The notes: a model not told the origin generated them from the sequence alone. Positions 1 through 7,751 are shown, counted from the stretch's first letter. The stretch is DNA of 48,249 nt from Chitinophagaceae bacterium UBA3961 (GCA_002385265.1 DGDD01000285.1:1-48249); one strand, 5' to 3'. A program made the numbers and translations.

Positions 1-50
1 CCTCGCTCGTTCGGAATGCTATTTTCTTACTTATGAATTTTTTGATCTAA

Positions 51-90
51 TAAAAAAAGCCTGTCGTAATAAATTACAACAGGCTCTTCA
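51..90 (-). terminator. Intrinsic terminator of the TonB-dependent receptor gene
   Basis: Arms AGCCTGT (58-64) and ACAGGCT (79-85) pair, continued by GTAAT/ATTAC inside a single mismatch, giving a long hairpin. Read on the minus strand it is followed by a run of seven T (52-58). It lies about 110 nt past the receptor stop codon, so the receptor appears to be transcribed alone. A run of A before and T after gives some bidirectional potential. Confidence 0.8.
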
Positions 91-166
91 AAAAAATATA
101 AAATTAAAAAAACCAAGGCTTATAATTAAAAGTATACAACTTTTCTTTTGAGCATTACAACTTAAA

Positions 167-196
167 GCCTAATGCCTAAAACCTAAAGCCTAACAC
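167..196. repeat. Degenerate GCCTAAM heptad repeat, locus 1
   Basis: About four tandem copies of a 7-nt unit close to GCCTAAA, ending exactly where the receptor stop codon (197-199) begins. Related tracts lie at 4537-4588 (opposite orientation) and 6813-6852. Function unknown. Confidence 0.6.
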
Positions 197-2563
197 TTAC
201 AACTTAACATTCACCGCCACCATCACATTTCTTCCCGCCATTGGAAAATAATAATTGGCAGTAGTAACGGTTCCTCCGTATTGATAGCTATATGTGTAAC
301 CATTTGGTTCATACATCTTGTTAAGTACATTGTTCAATTGAAAAATTAAACGCGTTTCTTTAATTGTAGATCCTGTAATATGGTATTGAAGACGAAGGTC
401 GTGAACACCATAGCCGGCGAGGCTTCTCTGCTTATCAGATGTATTGTCGAGGTATTGACGACTCACATATTTGCTTACAAAAGCAATGCTCGCGTTTTTG
501 AAAGGCGTTGCTGTAATGGTTGAACCTGCTACAATGGAAGGCGATAAAGCTATATCGGTTGTGCCATGCGGAATTACTTTTTGATTGCCATTAGGGTCAT
601 CATAATTGTCGTAGTATTCTACAAAGTTCTTGATCTTGTTCGCACTCCAAGTAAAATTACCTTGAGCGGTTAACCAGTTTTGAATTTTGTAGGCACCTTC
701 CAATTCGATACCTGCACGGAAACTTTTATCAATATTGGTACGTGTGTACGCACCTACATCATTGATTTTACCCGTGAGCACCAATTGGTCTTTATAATCC
801 ATGTAGAAAGCAGTTGCCGACCAGTGGTAATTTAAACTGCGTTTTTCCAATCCCATTTCAAAGTCGATGAGCTTTTCAGGTTTGGGAACCTGTGTTGCAC
901 CTGCTTCAAAATCATCTCTGTTAGGTTCTTTTTGAGCAACGGCTACAGAGCTGAACCATTGGAGCTTTCCTTTTGAATACGTGATCCCCAATTTAGGATT
1001 GAAGAAATTGTAGCGTTGGTTGATGTTAACCGTTGGGTTGTCTCTGAATCCATCGATGGTATATCCTATAGATCGATACTGAACATCGGCTACCAATTGC
1101 CAAAACTTGTTGAGCTTTAGTTGTTCTTTAATATAAATGTTTACATCGCTCTTTTTCGCAGTATGATCATACCAACGGGTATTTGGGTCGATGCCTGCTT
1201 TGGCCCAAATGATCTCGCCAAAGTGATGACCATCGTATTGACTCCAGCCACCACCAATAGTGGTAGAAGTAACGGCACCTTTTCTTTGTAAAGAGAATAC
1301 TTGACCGTAGAAATTATTGTCTAACCAGAGTTGACGAATGAGGTCGGTTGTTTTCATAGTATCGGTGCCCACAATATAGTTGGGTAGTCCGTATCTGCTG
1401 TATTTCACATCGGCTTTGTATTGCTCGTAGTAGCCCTTTCCTTTTGTTAGAAACAATGCGGTATTGAATTGCCATTGCTTGTTGAACTCATGATTGAAGA
1501 ACAATTGATAATGATCTTGCTGATAATTATCTGTTTCATTTTTATAAGGATCACCCGGTTTTTCAGTGCCGGCATAATTCACTCTTCTATTCGTAGTCAA
1601 ATCGGCATCCGTAACACCGTACCAAGCTTGGTAGGTTTTTTCTTTGCCGGTAATGATATTAAAACGAAGCGATGATTTCTCAGTTAGATACGCCGTTGAA
1701 AAATAGAGTGAACCTAAATTGGTACTTGCTCTGTCGATGTAACCATCACTTTGAATTTTCGACATGCGCATATCAACCGTAAAATGGCCGCCAATCAATC
1801 CGGTTCCGGCTTTCACTGTATGCTTCCATGTGTTAAAGGATCCAACGCTGTTATTTAATTCTGCATACGCATTGGTATTTACTTCGTTGGTAGAGAAATT
1901 CATCGATGCTCCAAATGCGCCGGCCCCATTACTAGAAGTTCCAACTCCCCGTTGAATTTGAATGGATGAAACAGAGGATGCTAAATCGGGAAGGTTCACA
2001 AAGAAAAGGCCTTGCGATTCAGCATCATTGTAAGGGATGCCATTGATGGTCATATTGATACGGGTGGCATCGCTACCACGAATGCGAATTCCGGTATATC
2101 CTACACCATTTCCGGCATCGGAGTTAATGACTACCGATGGGGTTTGATTCAAAAGAAAAGGGAGGTCTTGACCAAGATTTTGAGCTTCAATAGTTGCTTT
2201 TGAAATATTGGTTTTAGTGAAAGGAGCTTTGTCTGCTGCGCGCAGGGCTTTTACCTCTACCGGCTGCATGAAGAGTTTCCAAGGCTGTAATTGTACGGTA
2301 AAACGGGCGCCTAGGGCAACAACGCTGTCCCATTTCTTATAGCCAATGGCTGTTACTTGAACTTGATAGGTTCCTGATTTGAGTTTTCCGAATGAAAAAC
2401 TACCTGACTCCGTAGTGGCTAAACCTTCCGACTTGTTTAAAAATACGGTGGCGCCGCTGATAGGCTGGTTGGTTTGGGCGTCTGTGACCTGCCCGCTAAT
2501 TGTTTGGGAAACTGCACTCAGTGCAGCTGCGATGAAGCATACCCCCAAAAACAATTTTTTCAT
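197..2563 (-). CDS. TonB-dependent outer membrane receptor under TPP riboswitch control
   Basis: This 788-aa outer-membrane active transporter has a signal peptide (about residues 1-20), a carboxypeptidase-regulatory-like beta-sandwich domain (about 21-90), a plug domain (about 110-230, with GIRIRGSDATRINMTINGIP and a QRGVG segment typical of plugs) and a long beta-barrel ending in hydrophobic/aromatic strands. TonB/ExbBD would energise it across the periplasm. The substrate cannot be read from the protein. The TPP riboswitch in its leader makes thiamine, a thiamine phosphate or a thiamine precursor the best inference, and riboswitch-linked receptors of this kind have been predicted for thiamine uptake in Bacteroidota. 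It stands alone: no PnuT, ABC or kinase gene is adjacent within the window, and a terminator follows. The start ATG at 2563 is directly followed by the signal peptide. Family call is firm; substrate is inferred. Confidence 0.92.
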   Translation of the reverse strand: MKKLFLGVCFIAAALSAVSQTISGQVTDAQTNQPISGATVFLNKSEGLATTESGSFSFGKLKSGTYQVQVTAIGYKKWDSVVALGARFTVQLQPWKLFMQPVEVKALRAADKAPFTKTNISKATIEAQNLGQDLPFLLNQTPSVVINSDAGNGVGYTGIRIRGSDATRINMTINGIPYNDAESQGLFFVNLPDLASSVSSIQIQRGVGTSSNGAGAFGASMNFSTNEVNTNAYAELNNSVGSFNTWKHTVKAGTGLIGGHFTVDMRMSKIQSDGYIDRASTNLGSLYFSTAYLTEKSSLRFNIITGKEKTYQAWYGVTDADLTTNRRVNYAGTEKPGDPYKNETDNYQQDHYQLFFNHEFNKQWQFNTALFLTKGKGYYEQYKADVKYSRYGLPNYIVGTDTMKTTDLIRQLWLDNNFYGQVFSLQRKGAVTSTTIGGGWSQYDGHHFGEIIWAKAGIDPNTRWYDHTAKKSDVNIYIKEQLKLNKFWQLVADVQYRSIGYTIDGFRDNPTVNINQRYNFFNPKLGITYSKGKLQWFSSVAVAQKEPNRDDFEAGATQVPKPEKLIDFEMGLEKRSLNYHWSATAFYMDYKDQLVLTGKINDVGAYTRTNIDKSFRAGIELEGAYKIQNWLTAQGNFTWSANKIKNFVEYYDNYDDPNGNQKVIPHGTTDIALSPSIVAGSTITATPFKNASIAFVSKYVSRQYLDNTSDKQRSLAGYGVHDLRLQYHITGSTIKETRLIFQLNNVLNKMYEPNGYTYSYQYGGTVTTANYYFPMAGRNVMVAVNVKL

Positions 2564-2622
2564 GATTCGTGATTTAGACGTTAAAAAAATTGATTTGTGG
2601 AATGCTGCGATAGTGAAGACGG

Positions 2623-2649
2623 ACTACTCCTAATGAGCTCGCGAGTAGT
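2623..2649 (-). promoter_or_regulatory. Hairpin between TPP aptamer and receptor start codon
   Basis: Arms ACTACTC and GAGTAGT (7 bp) bracket a 13-nt loop, directly after the aptamer in the direction of transcription. No U-run follows the stem, so it does not look like a classic terminator. It may be part of the riboswitch expression platform or act on translation; the true platform is not clear. Confidence 0.4.
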
Positions 2650-2656
2650 GGCAACC

Positions 2657-2755
2657 TTCCCTGCGCAGGCATTACCCTGTTCAGGTTCAACGGGTCTTAT
2701 CTCAGCCAGGTTTTTGATGAAGCGCTTCAAAATCAAAAACTTAGCACCCCGGGAA
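2657..2755 (-). ncRNA. TPP (THI-box) riboswitch
   Basis: On the minus strand the sequence has the conserved TPP aptamer elements in order: GGGGTGCT, an extra stem with complementary arms around GAAGCGCTTC, CTGAGA, ACCC, then GAACCTGAACAGGGTAATGC and GCGCAGGGAA. The 5' TTCCC (2751-2755) and 3' GGGAA (2657-2661) form helix P1. The aptamer sits between a good promoter (2795-2822) and the receptor start at 2563. Thiamine pyrophosphate binding should repress the downstream receptor. Length (about 99 nt) and order match the family. Confidence 0.93.
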
Positions 2756-2794
2756 CATGAGTTCGAATCCATTCTTGGTTCGAAACTTGCGATG

Positions 2795-2822
2795 CAAAGA
2801 TAGGGACAAAAAATTATTTCAA
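2795..2822 (-). promoter_or_regulatory. Bacteroidota-type promoter of the riboswitch/receptor transcript
   Basis: On the minus strand TTG (2820-2822), 17 nt, then TATCTTTG (2795-2802) followed by C. This fits the primary sigma consensus TTG-N17-23-TAnnTTTG. Transcription would start about 30 nt before the aptamer. Confidence 0.75.
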
Positions 2823-2885
2823 GGGCCTGTAACTTTTGAGCCGCTGGTTCGTCCTACCTCTGTTATTCACCGATCAATAACAGGC

Positions 2886-2902
2886 AACAATGCAACATTG
2901 TT
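2886..2902. promoter_or_regulatory. 17-nt inverted repeat upstream of DUF2807 pair
   Basis: AACAATG-CAA-CATTGTT is a perfect 7-3-7 inverted repeat, 35 nt before the ATG of the first DUF2807 gene. It could be an operator half-site pair. No regulator can be named. Confidence 0.35.
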
Positions 2903-2937
2903 TGAATCGGGAAGTCTTTAAAAAATAAAACTTATAT

Positions 2938-3660
2938 ATGAAAAGAATTATTCTGGGTCTTTTGATGATAGTTTCAGTAGCTTCTTTAAAAGCACAACAA
3001 ATTAACGACGAGAATGTAGAGAAAAGAGAAGTGGCGTCCTTTCATGGTGTTAAAGTTCAGCAAGGAATTAAAGTATATTTGAGTCAGGGGAACGAAAGTT
3101 CGGTAGCTGTAAGTGCTGATGAGATCAAATTTCGTGATCAAATTCGCACAGTAGTAGAGAATGGTATTCTAAGAATTTATTTTGATAACGAGGAAAATTG
3201 GAAAGTTTGGAAGCAGTTTGGAAACAAGCATTTGAGAGCTTATGTTTCTGTTAGCAAACTCGATTTATTAAAAGTGAGTTCCGGTGCCAATGTAGAGTTT
3301 ACTGAAGAAGTAAATGCCGGCAGTTTAGAAATGGAAATCACCAGCGGTGCAACCGTGAATGGAAAGATTAAGGCAACGTCTATATCGGTAGACATGAATA
3401 GTGGTGCAACTGCTACACTAACAGGAACAGTGAGTGGTGAAATTAAAGTAGAGAGCAGCAGTGGTGCTATCTTTAGAGGATATGATTTGAAGGCAGTGAA
3501 CGGTGATTTTAAAGTATCGAGTGGTGCAGGTGTTCAAACCTATGTAAGTAAAGAATTGTCGGCCAGCGCCAGCAGTGGTGGATATATTCACATCAAAGGC
3601 GAGGGTTTGATCAGAGATATTAAAACAAGCAGCGGTGGCGCTGTAACACGCAAAAGCTAA
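2938..3660 (+). CDS. Secreted head-GIN domain (DUF2807) protein, copy 1
   Basis: This 240-aa exported protein has a signal peptide ending near AQQ (residues 18-20) and a DUF2807 region, the family annotated as putative autotransporter adhesin, head GIN domain. From about residue 105 to the end it shows short repeats centred on SSGA/SGA spaced about 20 residues apart (SSGANV, TSGATV, NSGATA, SSGAIF, SSGAGV, SSGG), the pattern of a solenoid of short beta strands. It has no membrane anchor and ends in RKS. A second paralogue starts 30 nt downstream, so the two probably form one transcript ended by the terminator at 4505. Family call is good; the cellular role (surface or periplasmic) is not known. 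Confidence 0.85.
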   Translation: MKRIILGLLMIVSVASLKAQQINDENVEKREVASFHGVKVQQGIKVYLSQGNESSVAVSADEIKFRDQIRTVVENGILRIYFDNEENWKVWKQFGNKHLRAYVSVSKLDLLKVSSGANVEFTEEVNAGSLEMEITSGATVNGKIKATSISVDMNSGATATLTGTVSGEIKVESSSGAIFRGYDLKAVNGDFKVSSGAGVQTYVSKELSASASSGGYIHIKGEGLIRDIKTSSGGAVTRKS

Positions 3661-3690
3661 TAAGGTACTAACAACTTAAATGTTCAACAC

Positions 3691-4407
3691 ATGAAATCAG
3701 TAGTATTTGCCCTCGTAGGACTGTTCACGGTTGCAGTAGCATCTGCTCAAAAAGTGATCAACGATCCTAATATTGAAACAAGAAAAGTTTCCGGAAGTTT
3801 TCACGCCATTCGCGTTTCAAATTCTGTTGATCTTTATTTGTCGCAAGCCAATGAAGAAGCCGTTGCTGTGAGTGCAACAGATGTTGAAAGCAGAAATCGA
3901 ATTAAAACAGAAGTGGTAGACGGTGTATTGAAAATTTACATTGATGCCGAACATCAGTGGTGGAAACAAAATGGCAAGAAGAAGTTTAGAGCTTATGTTT
4001 CTGTAAAAAGCATCGACAAATTAGTATCGAGTGGTGCGAGTGATGTGTATGTAAGTGGTGTATTAAAGGGCGAAAAGTTGAACTTGGAATTATCGGGCGC
4101 AAGTGATTTCAAAGGATCGGTTGATTTTACTACGGTAGATGCCAACATTAGTGGTGCATCTGATATTGAAATCAATGGGAAAGTAAACAAGTTGAAAGTT
4201 GAAGCCAGTGGTGCCAGCGATTTCAAAGGGTTTGATTTAACTGCTGATGAATGTGATGTACAAGCGAGTGGTGCCAGTGATATCAAGATCACTGTAAATG
4301 AAATCATCGATGCTCATGCCAGCGGCGCTAGCGATATTCGTTACAAAGGCAATGCAAAGATCAGAGATATTAAGGCCAGTGGTGCGAGTAGTGTGAGAAG
4401 AGCGTAG
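3691..4407 (+). CDS. Secreted head-GIN domain (DUF2807) protein, copy 2 with SGASD repeats
   Basis: This 238-aa paralogue of the preceding gene has the same layout: signal peptide ending near ASAQ (residue 20), a conserved N-terminal part (NDPNIETRKVSGSFHAIRV, matching NDENVEKREVASFHGVKV in copy 1), then a solenoid. Here the repeat motif has been homogenised to SGASD, seen six times from about residue 110 to 220 with roughly 20-residue spacing, and a final SGASS. The Asp at the same place in each turn could line up as a row of acidic residues on one face, possibly a metal-binding or adhesive surface (inference). The gene arose by tandem duplication. Followed by an intrinsic terminator. Confidence 0.85.
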   Translation: MKSVVFALVGLFTVAVASAQKVINDPNIETRKVSGSFHAIRVSNSVDLYLSQANEEAVAVSATDVESRNRIKTEVVDGVLKIYIDAEHQWWKQNGKKKFRAYVSVKSIDKLVSSGASDVYVSGVLKGEKLNLELSGASDFKGSVDFTTVDANISGASDIEINGKVNKLKVEASGASDFKGFDLTADECDVQASGASDIKITVNEIIDAHASGASDIRYKGNAKIRDIKASGASSVRRA

Positions 4408-4504
4408 TTGATTAGTGAATTAGTCAATTGGGGAATTTGAGATGGGGCGATGCATTCACTTTATTTCCGTAGCAATAATTAAAGAATACAGATAGCCATG
4501 AAAG

Positions 4505-4533
4505 GCGTTCCTTGGAAAGGGAACGCTTTTTTT
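4505..4533 (+). terminator. Intrinsic terminator after DUF2807 pair
   Basis: GCGTTCC (4505-4511) pairs with GGAACGC (4520-4526), followed by seven T (4527-4533). It ends the two-gene DUF2807 transcript about 100 nt after the stop codon. Confidence 0.85.
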
Positions 4534-4536
4534 ATT

Positions 4537-4588
4537 GGGCGTTAGGTGTTAGGTTTTTAGGCCTTAGGCTTTAGGCCTTGGGCCTTGG
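4537..4588. repeat. Degenerate heptad repeat, locus 2 (inverted)
   Basis: Tandem units related to TTAGGCC/TTAGGTG, the reverse complement of the GCCTAAM units at 167-196 and 6813-6852. It begins 3 nt after the T-run of the DUF2807 terminator. Confidence 0.6.
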
Positions 4589-4681
4589 TTTCTTTATGAA
4601 AGCACGCTGTGTTTACTGTGTTTTATGAAGTGGATGTATATGATTGAAGTCTGGCTATTATTAATGTTTTTATTTAATACC

Positions 4682-4698
4682 CGACCCTGAAGGGGTTG
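4682..4698. repeat. CGACCC-N5-GGGTCG hairpin, copy 1 (one arm base changed)
   Basis: CGACCC-TGAAG-GGGTTG; the right arm carries T where other copies have C. See copies at 4934, 4984, 5348 and 23179. Confidence 0.6.
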
Positions 4699-4717
4699 CT
4701 AAATTGGGCACAAGTTT

Positions 4718-4742
4718 ATCCCGAATCGCTTCGCTCACGGGA
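4718..4742. repeat. ATCCCG...CGGGA hairpin repeat, copy 1
   Basis: ATCCCG, a 14-nt middle AATCGCTTCGCTCA, then CGGGA. A second copy at 5106-5131 is perfect (ATCCCG/CGGGAT) with the same middle, and a decayed copy lies near 5052-5077. Confidence 0.55.
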
Positions 4743-4752
4743 CAGGCTGCCT

Positions 4753-4836
4753 GCGCCAACTGCTGAATTAGATTACTTATCAAGCTTACGCTTGTTGTAA
4801 AATCCGCGAGCTTACGCTCGCTCCCAGCACCGAACA
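4753..4836. repeat. 84-bp direct repeat, copy 1, with two TTAC-loop hairpins
   Basis: Matches 5166-5249 over 84 nt with only a few substitutions and no length change. It contains two hairpins with the same TTAC loop: CAAGC/GCTTG (4781-4794) and GCGAGC/GCTCGC (4806-4821). The same hairpins appear inverted at 43476-43557. Confidence 0.75.
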
Positions 4837-4933
4837 TGGTCTTGTGAAAAAATATCCCATTCATTCTAGAAGGCTTATGCATGAGCTTTAAATCAATTAT
4901 TCTCTGTTACTCCAAGTGCTTGTTTAGCGCAAT

Positions 4934-4950
4934 CGACCCCGGAGGGGTCG
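4934..4950. repeat. CGACCC-N5-GGGTCG hairpin, copy 2
   Basis: CGACCC-CGGAG-GGGTCG, perfect arms of 6 bp that extend by one pair. Confidence 0.65.
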
Positions 4951-4983
4951 TATATTGGTAGAAAAGGATTGTGAAACGGGGTC

Positions 4984-5000
4984 CGACCCTGGAGGGGTCG
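4984..5000. repeat. CGACCC-N5-GGGTCG hairpin, copy 3
   Basis: CGACCC-TGGAG-GGGTCG, perfect 6-bp arms, 50 nt from copy 2. Confidence 0.65.
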
Positions 5001-5105
5001 CATGTGATAAAGATCAAAATGAAAGGGATGTTGAATATTGGGCGTAAGCTAATCCTGAATCGCTTCGCTTATGTGATAGGCTGCTTTTATTTTGGGTACA
5101 AGCTA

Positions 5106-5131
5106 ATCCCGAATCGCTTCGCTCACGGGAT
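5106..5131. repeat. ATCCCG...CGGGAT hairpin repeat, copy 2
   Basis: Perfect 6-bp arms ATCCCG and CGGGAT around AATCGCTTCGCTCA, identical in the middle to the copy at 4718-4742. Confidence 0.6.
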
Positions 5132-5165
5132 AGACTGCTTGTGAATTGGGCACAAGCTTATGCTT

Positions 5166-5249
5166 GCGCCAACTGCTGTACTAGATTAATTATCAAGCTT
5201 ACGCTTGTTGTAAAATCCGCGAGCATACGCTCGCTCCCAGCACCGAACA
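5166..5249. repeat. 84-bp direct repeat, copy 2
   Basis: Second copy of the repeat at 4753-4836, 413 nt away. It keeps both inverted-repeat stems; one visible substitution in the second hairpin falls in the loop (TTAC to ATAC), leaving the stem intact. Confidence 0.75.
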
Positions 5250-5347
5250 AATTCCTGCGAAATAGATATCATATCCTCGTAATAAGATATCAATTGGTTA
5301 TTGATCACCTTCATTCTTTATTAAAACAAAAACCTGTTGTGTGCAAT

Positions 5348-5364
5348 CGACCCTGAAGGGGTCG
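5348..5364. repeat. CGACCC-N5-GGGTCG hairpin, copy 4
   Basis: CGACCC-TGAAG-GGGTCG, perfect 6-bp arms, in the gap before the tRNA terminator. Confidence 0.65.
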
Positions 5365-5469
5365 CACTAAATCCTATTAAAATGGTTGAAAGTAGTTTGG
5401 CAAGAGATCATTGATTTATTGAAGTCGCCGGCTGTTCCCTCTGCGTCTTTTCCCCTCTGCGCCTCCGCG

Positions 5470-5500
5470 ATTAAAAACAAAAAACCCCGCAATGCGGGGC
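5470..5500 (-). terminator. Intrinsic terminator downstream of tRNA-fMet
   Basis: CCCCGC (5485-5490) and GCGGGG (5494-5499) form a tight 3-nt-loop hairpin. On the minus strand it is followed by a T-rich run (TTTTTTGTTTTT). It lies about 10 nt past the 3' end of the tRNA gene. Confidence 0.85.
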
Positions 5501-5509
5501 TTTCTCGTG

Positions 5510-5581
<72 letters not shown>

Positions 5582-5645
5582 ATGTGGAGTGCAAAATTAG
5601 CGCAATTTCATTTCTCCTCCAAATATCATTTGAATTTATTCCTCA

Positions 5646-5673
5646 TTTGTCCATTTATTTACCAGTAAATTTG
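5646..5673 (+). promoter_or_regulatory. Candidate promoter for era
   Basis: TTTG (5646-5649), 16 nt, TAAATTTG (5666-5673) followed by C. The -7 box is perfect; the spacing is slightly short. It lies 20 nt before the era ATG. Confidence 0.6.
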
Positions 5674-5692
5674 CCCCAATTAAAGGCAGCGC

Positions 5693-6562
5693 ATGTTTCA
5701 GGCAGGTTATGTAAATATTTTCGGAAAACCCAATGCCGGCAAAAGCACTCTCATGAATGCTTTGCTGGGAGAAAAATTGGCCATCATTTCCGACAAGGTT
5801 CAAACAACTCGACACCGTATCAAAGGCATCATCAATGAACCCGGTTATCAGATCATTCTTTCCGATACCCCCGGCATCATTGAACCCAAATACAAACTCC
5901 ACGAAAAAATGATGATGGCCGTAAAAGGCGCCCTCGAAGATGCCGATGTTGGACTCCTCTTGGTAGACGGAAAAGCACCCATCGAAGAACAACACCAAAT
6001 TTTTGCCGCCCTCCGGTTAAAAGTTCCCTGCATAGTAGTGATCAATAAACTCGACATTCTTAAGCCCGCCGAAGCTCAAGCCATGATCGAATTCTTCACT
6101 CAACAACCCTATGCAAAACAAGTGCTTTCCATTGCCGCACTGAAGAAAAATGGTTTGAAAGAACTACTCGACGCCATTCTCAAATATTTACCCGAAGGTG
6201 ACCCCTTCTATGATACCGATGATTTAACCGATCTGCCTACCAAATTCTTTGTAGGCGAAATGATTCGTGAAAAGATCTATCACCTTTACAAAGATGAAAT
6301 TCCTTACCACACCGCCGTAATGGTAAACGAATTCAAAGAGAAGACCACCCTCATAAAAATTGTAGCCGATATCGTTGTTCAACGCGATACGCAAAAAGGC
6401 ATCTTACTGGGCGAAGGCGGAAAAATGATCCGCCAACTCGGTACCGAAGCCCGCAAAGACATCGAACAATTCCTCGGTCAAAAAGTATTCCTCGAACTCT
6501 TCGTAAAAGTAAAACCCAAGTGGAGGGATAATGATTTGATGTTGAGGGAGTATGGGTATTAG
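5693..6562 (+). CDS. era: GTPase Era
   Basis: Era is a GTP-binding protein that binds the 3' end of 16S rRNA and assists 30S subunit maturation, at the inner face of the membrane and on ribosomes. The 289-aa product has the G1 loop GKPNAGKS (residues 11-18), a switch with TTRHRI, G3 DTPG, G4 NKLD and a C-terminal KH domain with GEGGKMIRQLG followed by the family-typical FLELFVKVKPKWRDN end. Length is near the usual 290-300 aa. The G1 loop has Ala where many Eras have Val. A candidate promoter lies just upstream. In many Bacteroidota era is next to der; here a secreted-protein gene lies between them. Confidence 0.96.
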   Translation: MFQAGYVNIFGKPNAGKSTLMNALLGEKLAIISDKVQTTRHRIKGIINEPGYQIILSDTPGIIEPKYKLHEKMMMAVKGALEDADVGLLLVDGKAPIEEQHQIFAALRLKVPCIVVINKLDILKPAEAQAMIEFFTQQPYAKQVLSIAALKKNGLKELLDAILKYLPEGDPFYDTDDLTDLPTKFFVGEMIREKIYHLYKDEIPYHTAVMVNEFKEKTTLIKIVADIVVQRDTQKGILLGEGGKMIRQLGTEARKDIEQFLGQKVFLELFVKVKPKWRDNDLMLREYGY

Positions 6563-6718
6563 GGCAGGAAACGAGGAGGAGAGGAACGAGGAAATACCGT
6601 GAAAGAAGAATACAGAAAAAGAACAGGAAGAGGAACAGGGGGGATACAGGAGACGAGGAAACGAGGAACGAGGATAAGAGGAAATACAGAGCAGGAAGAG
6701 GTAGATGAGTAGGAGGGA
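6563..6718. repeat. Polypurine (ACGAGGA)-rich tract, locus 1
   Basis: Strand-biased purine sequence built from variants of GAGGAAACGAGGA and GAACAGG. Similar tracts with shared words lie at 23041-23120 and 23204-23286. Confidence 0.6.
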
Positions 6719-6751
6719 GCGCTGCGTTACCGCTGCGGTCTCTGCGTGGTT

Positions 6752-6781
6752 CCTGAGCGAACCGAAGGTTCAGTCGAAGGA
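6752..6781. repeat. CCTGAGC-stem-GTCGAAGG hairpin, copy 1
   Basis: CCTGAGC, arm GAACC, loop GAA, arm GGTTC, then AGTCGAAGG. A second copy at 43624-43655 keeps the flanks but has different, still complementary arms (AGGCC/GGCCT). Confidence 0.55.
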
Positions 6782-6812
6782 CCGCTGCGGTAAAAAAAGA
6801 AGTGGTCAAAAA

Positions 6813-6852
6813 AGCCTAACGCCTAAAGCCTAACGCCTATAACCTAACACCC
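6813..6852. repeat. Degenerate GCCTAAM heptad repeat, locus 3
   Basis: Units GCCTAAC, GCCTAAA, GCCTAAC, GCCTATA, ACCTAAC in tandem, related to the tracts at 167-196 and 4537-4588. Confidence 0.65.
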
Positions 6853-7019
6853 AGAACTCAAAACTTGATCTAAATGTTATCTGTAGTAAAAACTCCGCTT
6901 TATGCAACTTCCTATCCTTCTATAAACTTCGCGCCGGTGTTTTAACGATTCGAAATCAAACAAAATCGTATCTTCCTACCATTCAACACTACATTGTTTC
7001 ATCCTCCTAAACTTCTATT

Positions 7020-7751
7020 ATGAAACATTCTATCTTATTCCTTAGCCTTCTAAGCATTACAAGTGCTGTATTTTCGCAAGTGACCCTGGAATCGCAGCCC
7101 GTGGGCACTTCAAGAGATGGAGTATTAGTAATGTATGGCAGCAGCTCCATGGGCAACAAACGTATTCCCTACGATAAAATCAGCGGATCTCCTTTCTGGA
7201 AAACCGAATACATCAACGCAATGATCATCGATCGTGGCAACCAAATACTGGGTAAAGCCCCTGTAAAACTGAATTTGTATACCAACGAAGTGTATTTTCT
7301 AACCCCTAGAGGCGAGGAACGAGTGGCAGCCGCAGGCAAAGTGCGGAAAGTTATTTTTTATAAAGACGAGAACTACAAAGAAGTACTGGCCATTTTCGAA
7401 AACAATGTGTCTACCATTATTGAAAACAACCCTCAAGCTGAAAATTCTTCCTTTGTACAAGTGATGAACGAAGGCAATTTTCAATTGCTCAAGCATATCA
7501 AAATGAATTTCGTTACGGCCGATTCTCTTTTCGGAACCATGAAGCGTTATTATTTCTCCGATCAATCTTTGTATTATTTCAATGTAAAAGGGCAGATCCA
7601 TCGCTTGAAAAAACTTAACAAAGACAATGTGTACGAACTCATCGGAAACACTACCGGTTACGATGCCTGGATCAAACAAAACAACCTCAATTTGAAAAAG
7701 GAAGAAGACCTCTTGCAATTCCTGCAACATGTAAACGAAACTTCGAAGTAA
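7020..7751 (+). CDS. Secreted protein of unknown function between era and der
   Basis: I do not recognise this 243-aa protein. It has a signal peptide (residues 1 to about 19, ending FSQ) and no membrane segment or lipobox, so it is probably periplasmic or secreted. The body is mixed alpha/beta with a recurring tyrosine-rich pattern (ERVAAAGKVRKVIFYKDENYKEVLAIFE; QSLYYFNVKGQIHRLKKLNKDNVYELIG), reminiscent of small beta-sheet repeats, and ends in a charged helix (KKEEDLLQFLQHVNETSK). It is followed by a strong hairpin, so it may be its own transcript inside the era-der neighbourhood. Confidence 0.75.
   Translation: MKHSILFLSLLSITSAVFSQVTLESQPVGTSRDGVLVMYGSSSMGNKRIPYDKISGSPFWKTEYINAMIIDRGNQILGKAPVKLNLYTNEVYFLTPRGEERVAAAGKVRKVIFYKDENYKEVLAIFENNVSTIIENNPQAENSSFVQVMNEGNFQLLKHIKMNFVTADSLFGTMKRYYFSDQSLYYFNVKGQIHRLKKLNKDNVYELIGNTTGYDAWIKQNNLNLKKEEDLLQFLQHVNETSK

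Larger units (their letters stand above)
4408..5509. other. 1.1-kb gene-free region filled with small hairpin repeats
   Basis: Apart from the terminators at its two ends, this stretch holds no convincing gene. The short open frames here have no start context and cross repeat copies. It contains four copies of a CGACCC-N5-GGGTCG hairpin, three copies (one decayed) of an ATCCCG...CGGGAT hairpin, two copies of an 84-bp repeat and one heptad tract. The repeats are listed separately. Confidence 0.7.
6563..7019. other. 457-bp gap: polypurine tract plus dispersed repeats
   Basis: No gene is supported. The first 155 nt (6563-6718) are almost all purine on the plus strand with recurring ACGAGGA units; then a CCTGAGC...GTCGAAGG hairpin (6752-6781) and a heptad tract (6813-6852). 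The last 160 nt are ordinary AT-rich leader for the secreted protein. An antisense open frame crossing the era 3' end and this tract is low-complexity and not credible. Confidence 0.7.

Noticed and set aside
3993..4307. 104-aa minus-strand open frame inside DUF2807 copy 2
   Set aside because: Its repeats are the antisense of the SGASD repeat; the plus-strand gene has a signal peptide and family match.
4670..5356. Short open frames in the repeat-rich gap (minus strand 4670-4882; plus strand 5141-5356)
   Set aside because: They cross the copies of the 84-bp and hairpin repeats, have no start context, and their products are low in conserved features.
4682..5364. Clustered repeats as a possible CRISPR array
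   Set aside because: Units are 17-nt hairpins with irregular spacing (34 to 350 nt), no uniform spacers and no cas genes nearby.
6351..6809. 152-aa open frame on the minus strand over the era 3' end
   Set aside because: It is antisense to the conserved KH domain of Era and then reads through the polypurine tract, giving a Leu/Ser/Phe-rich low-complexity product.
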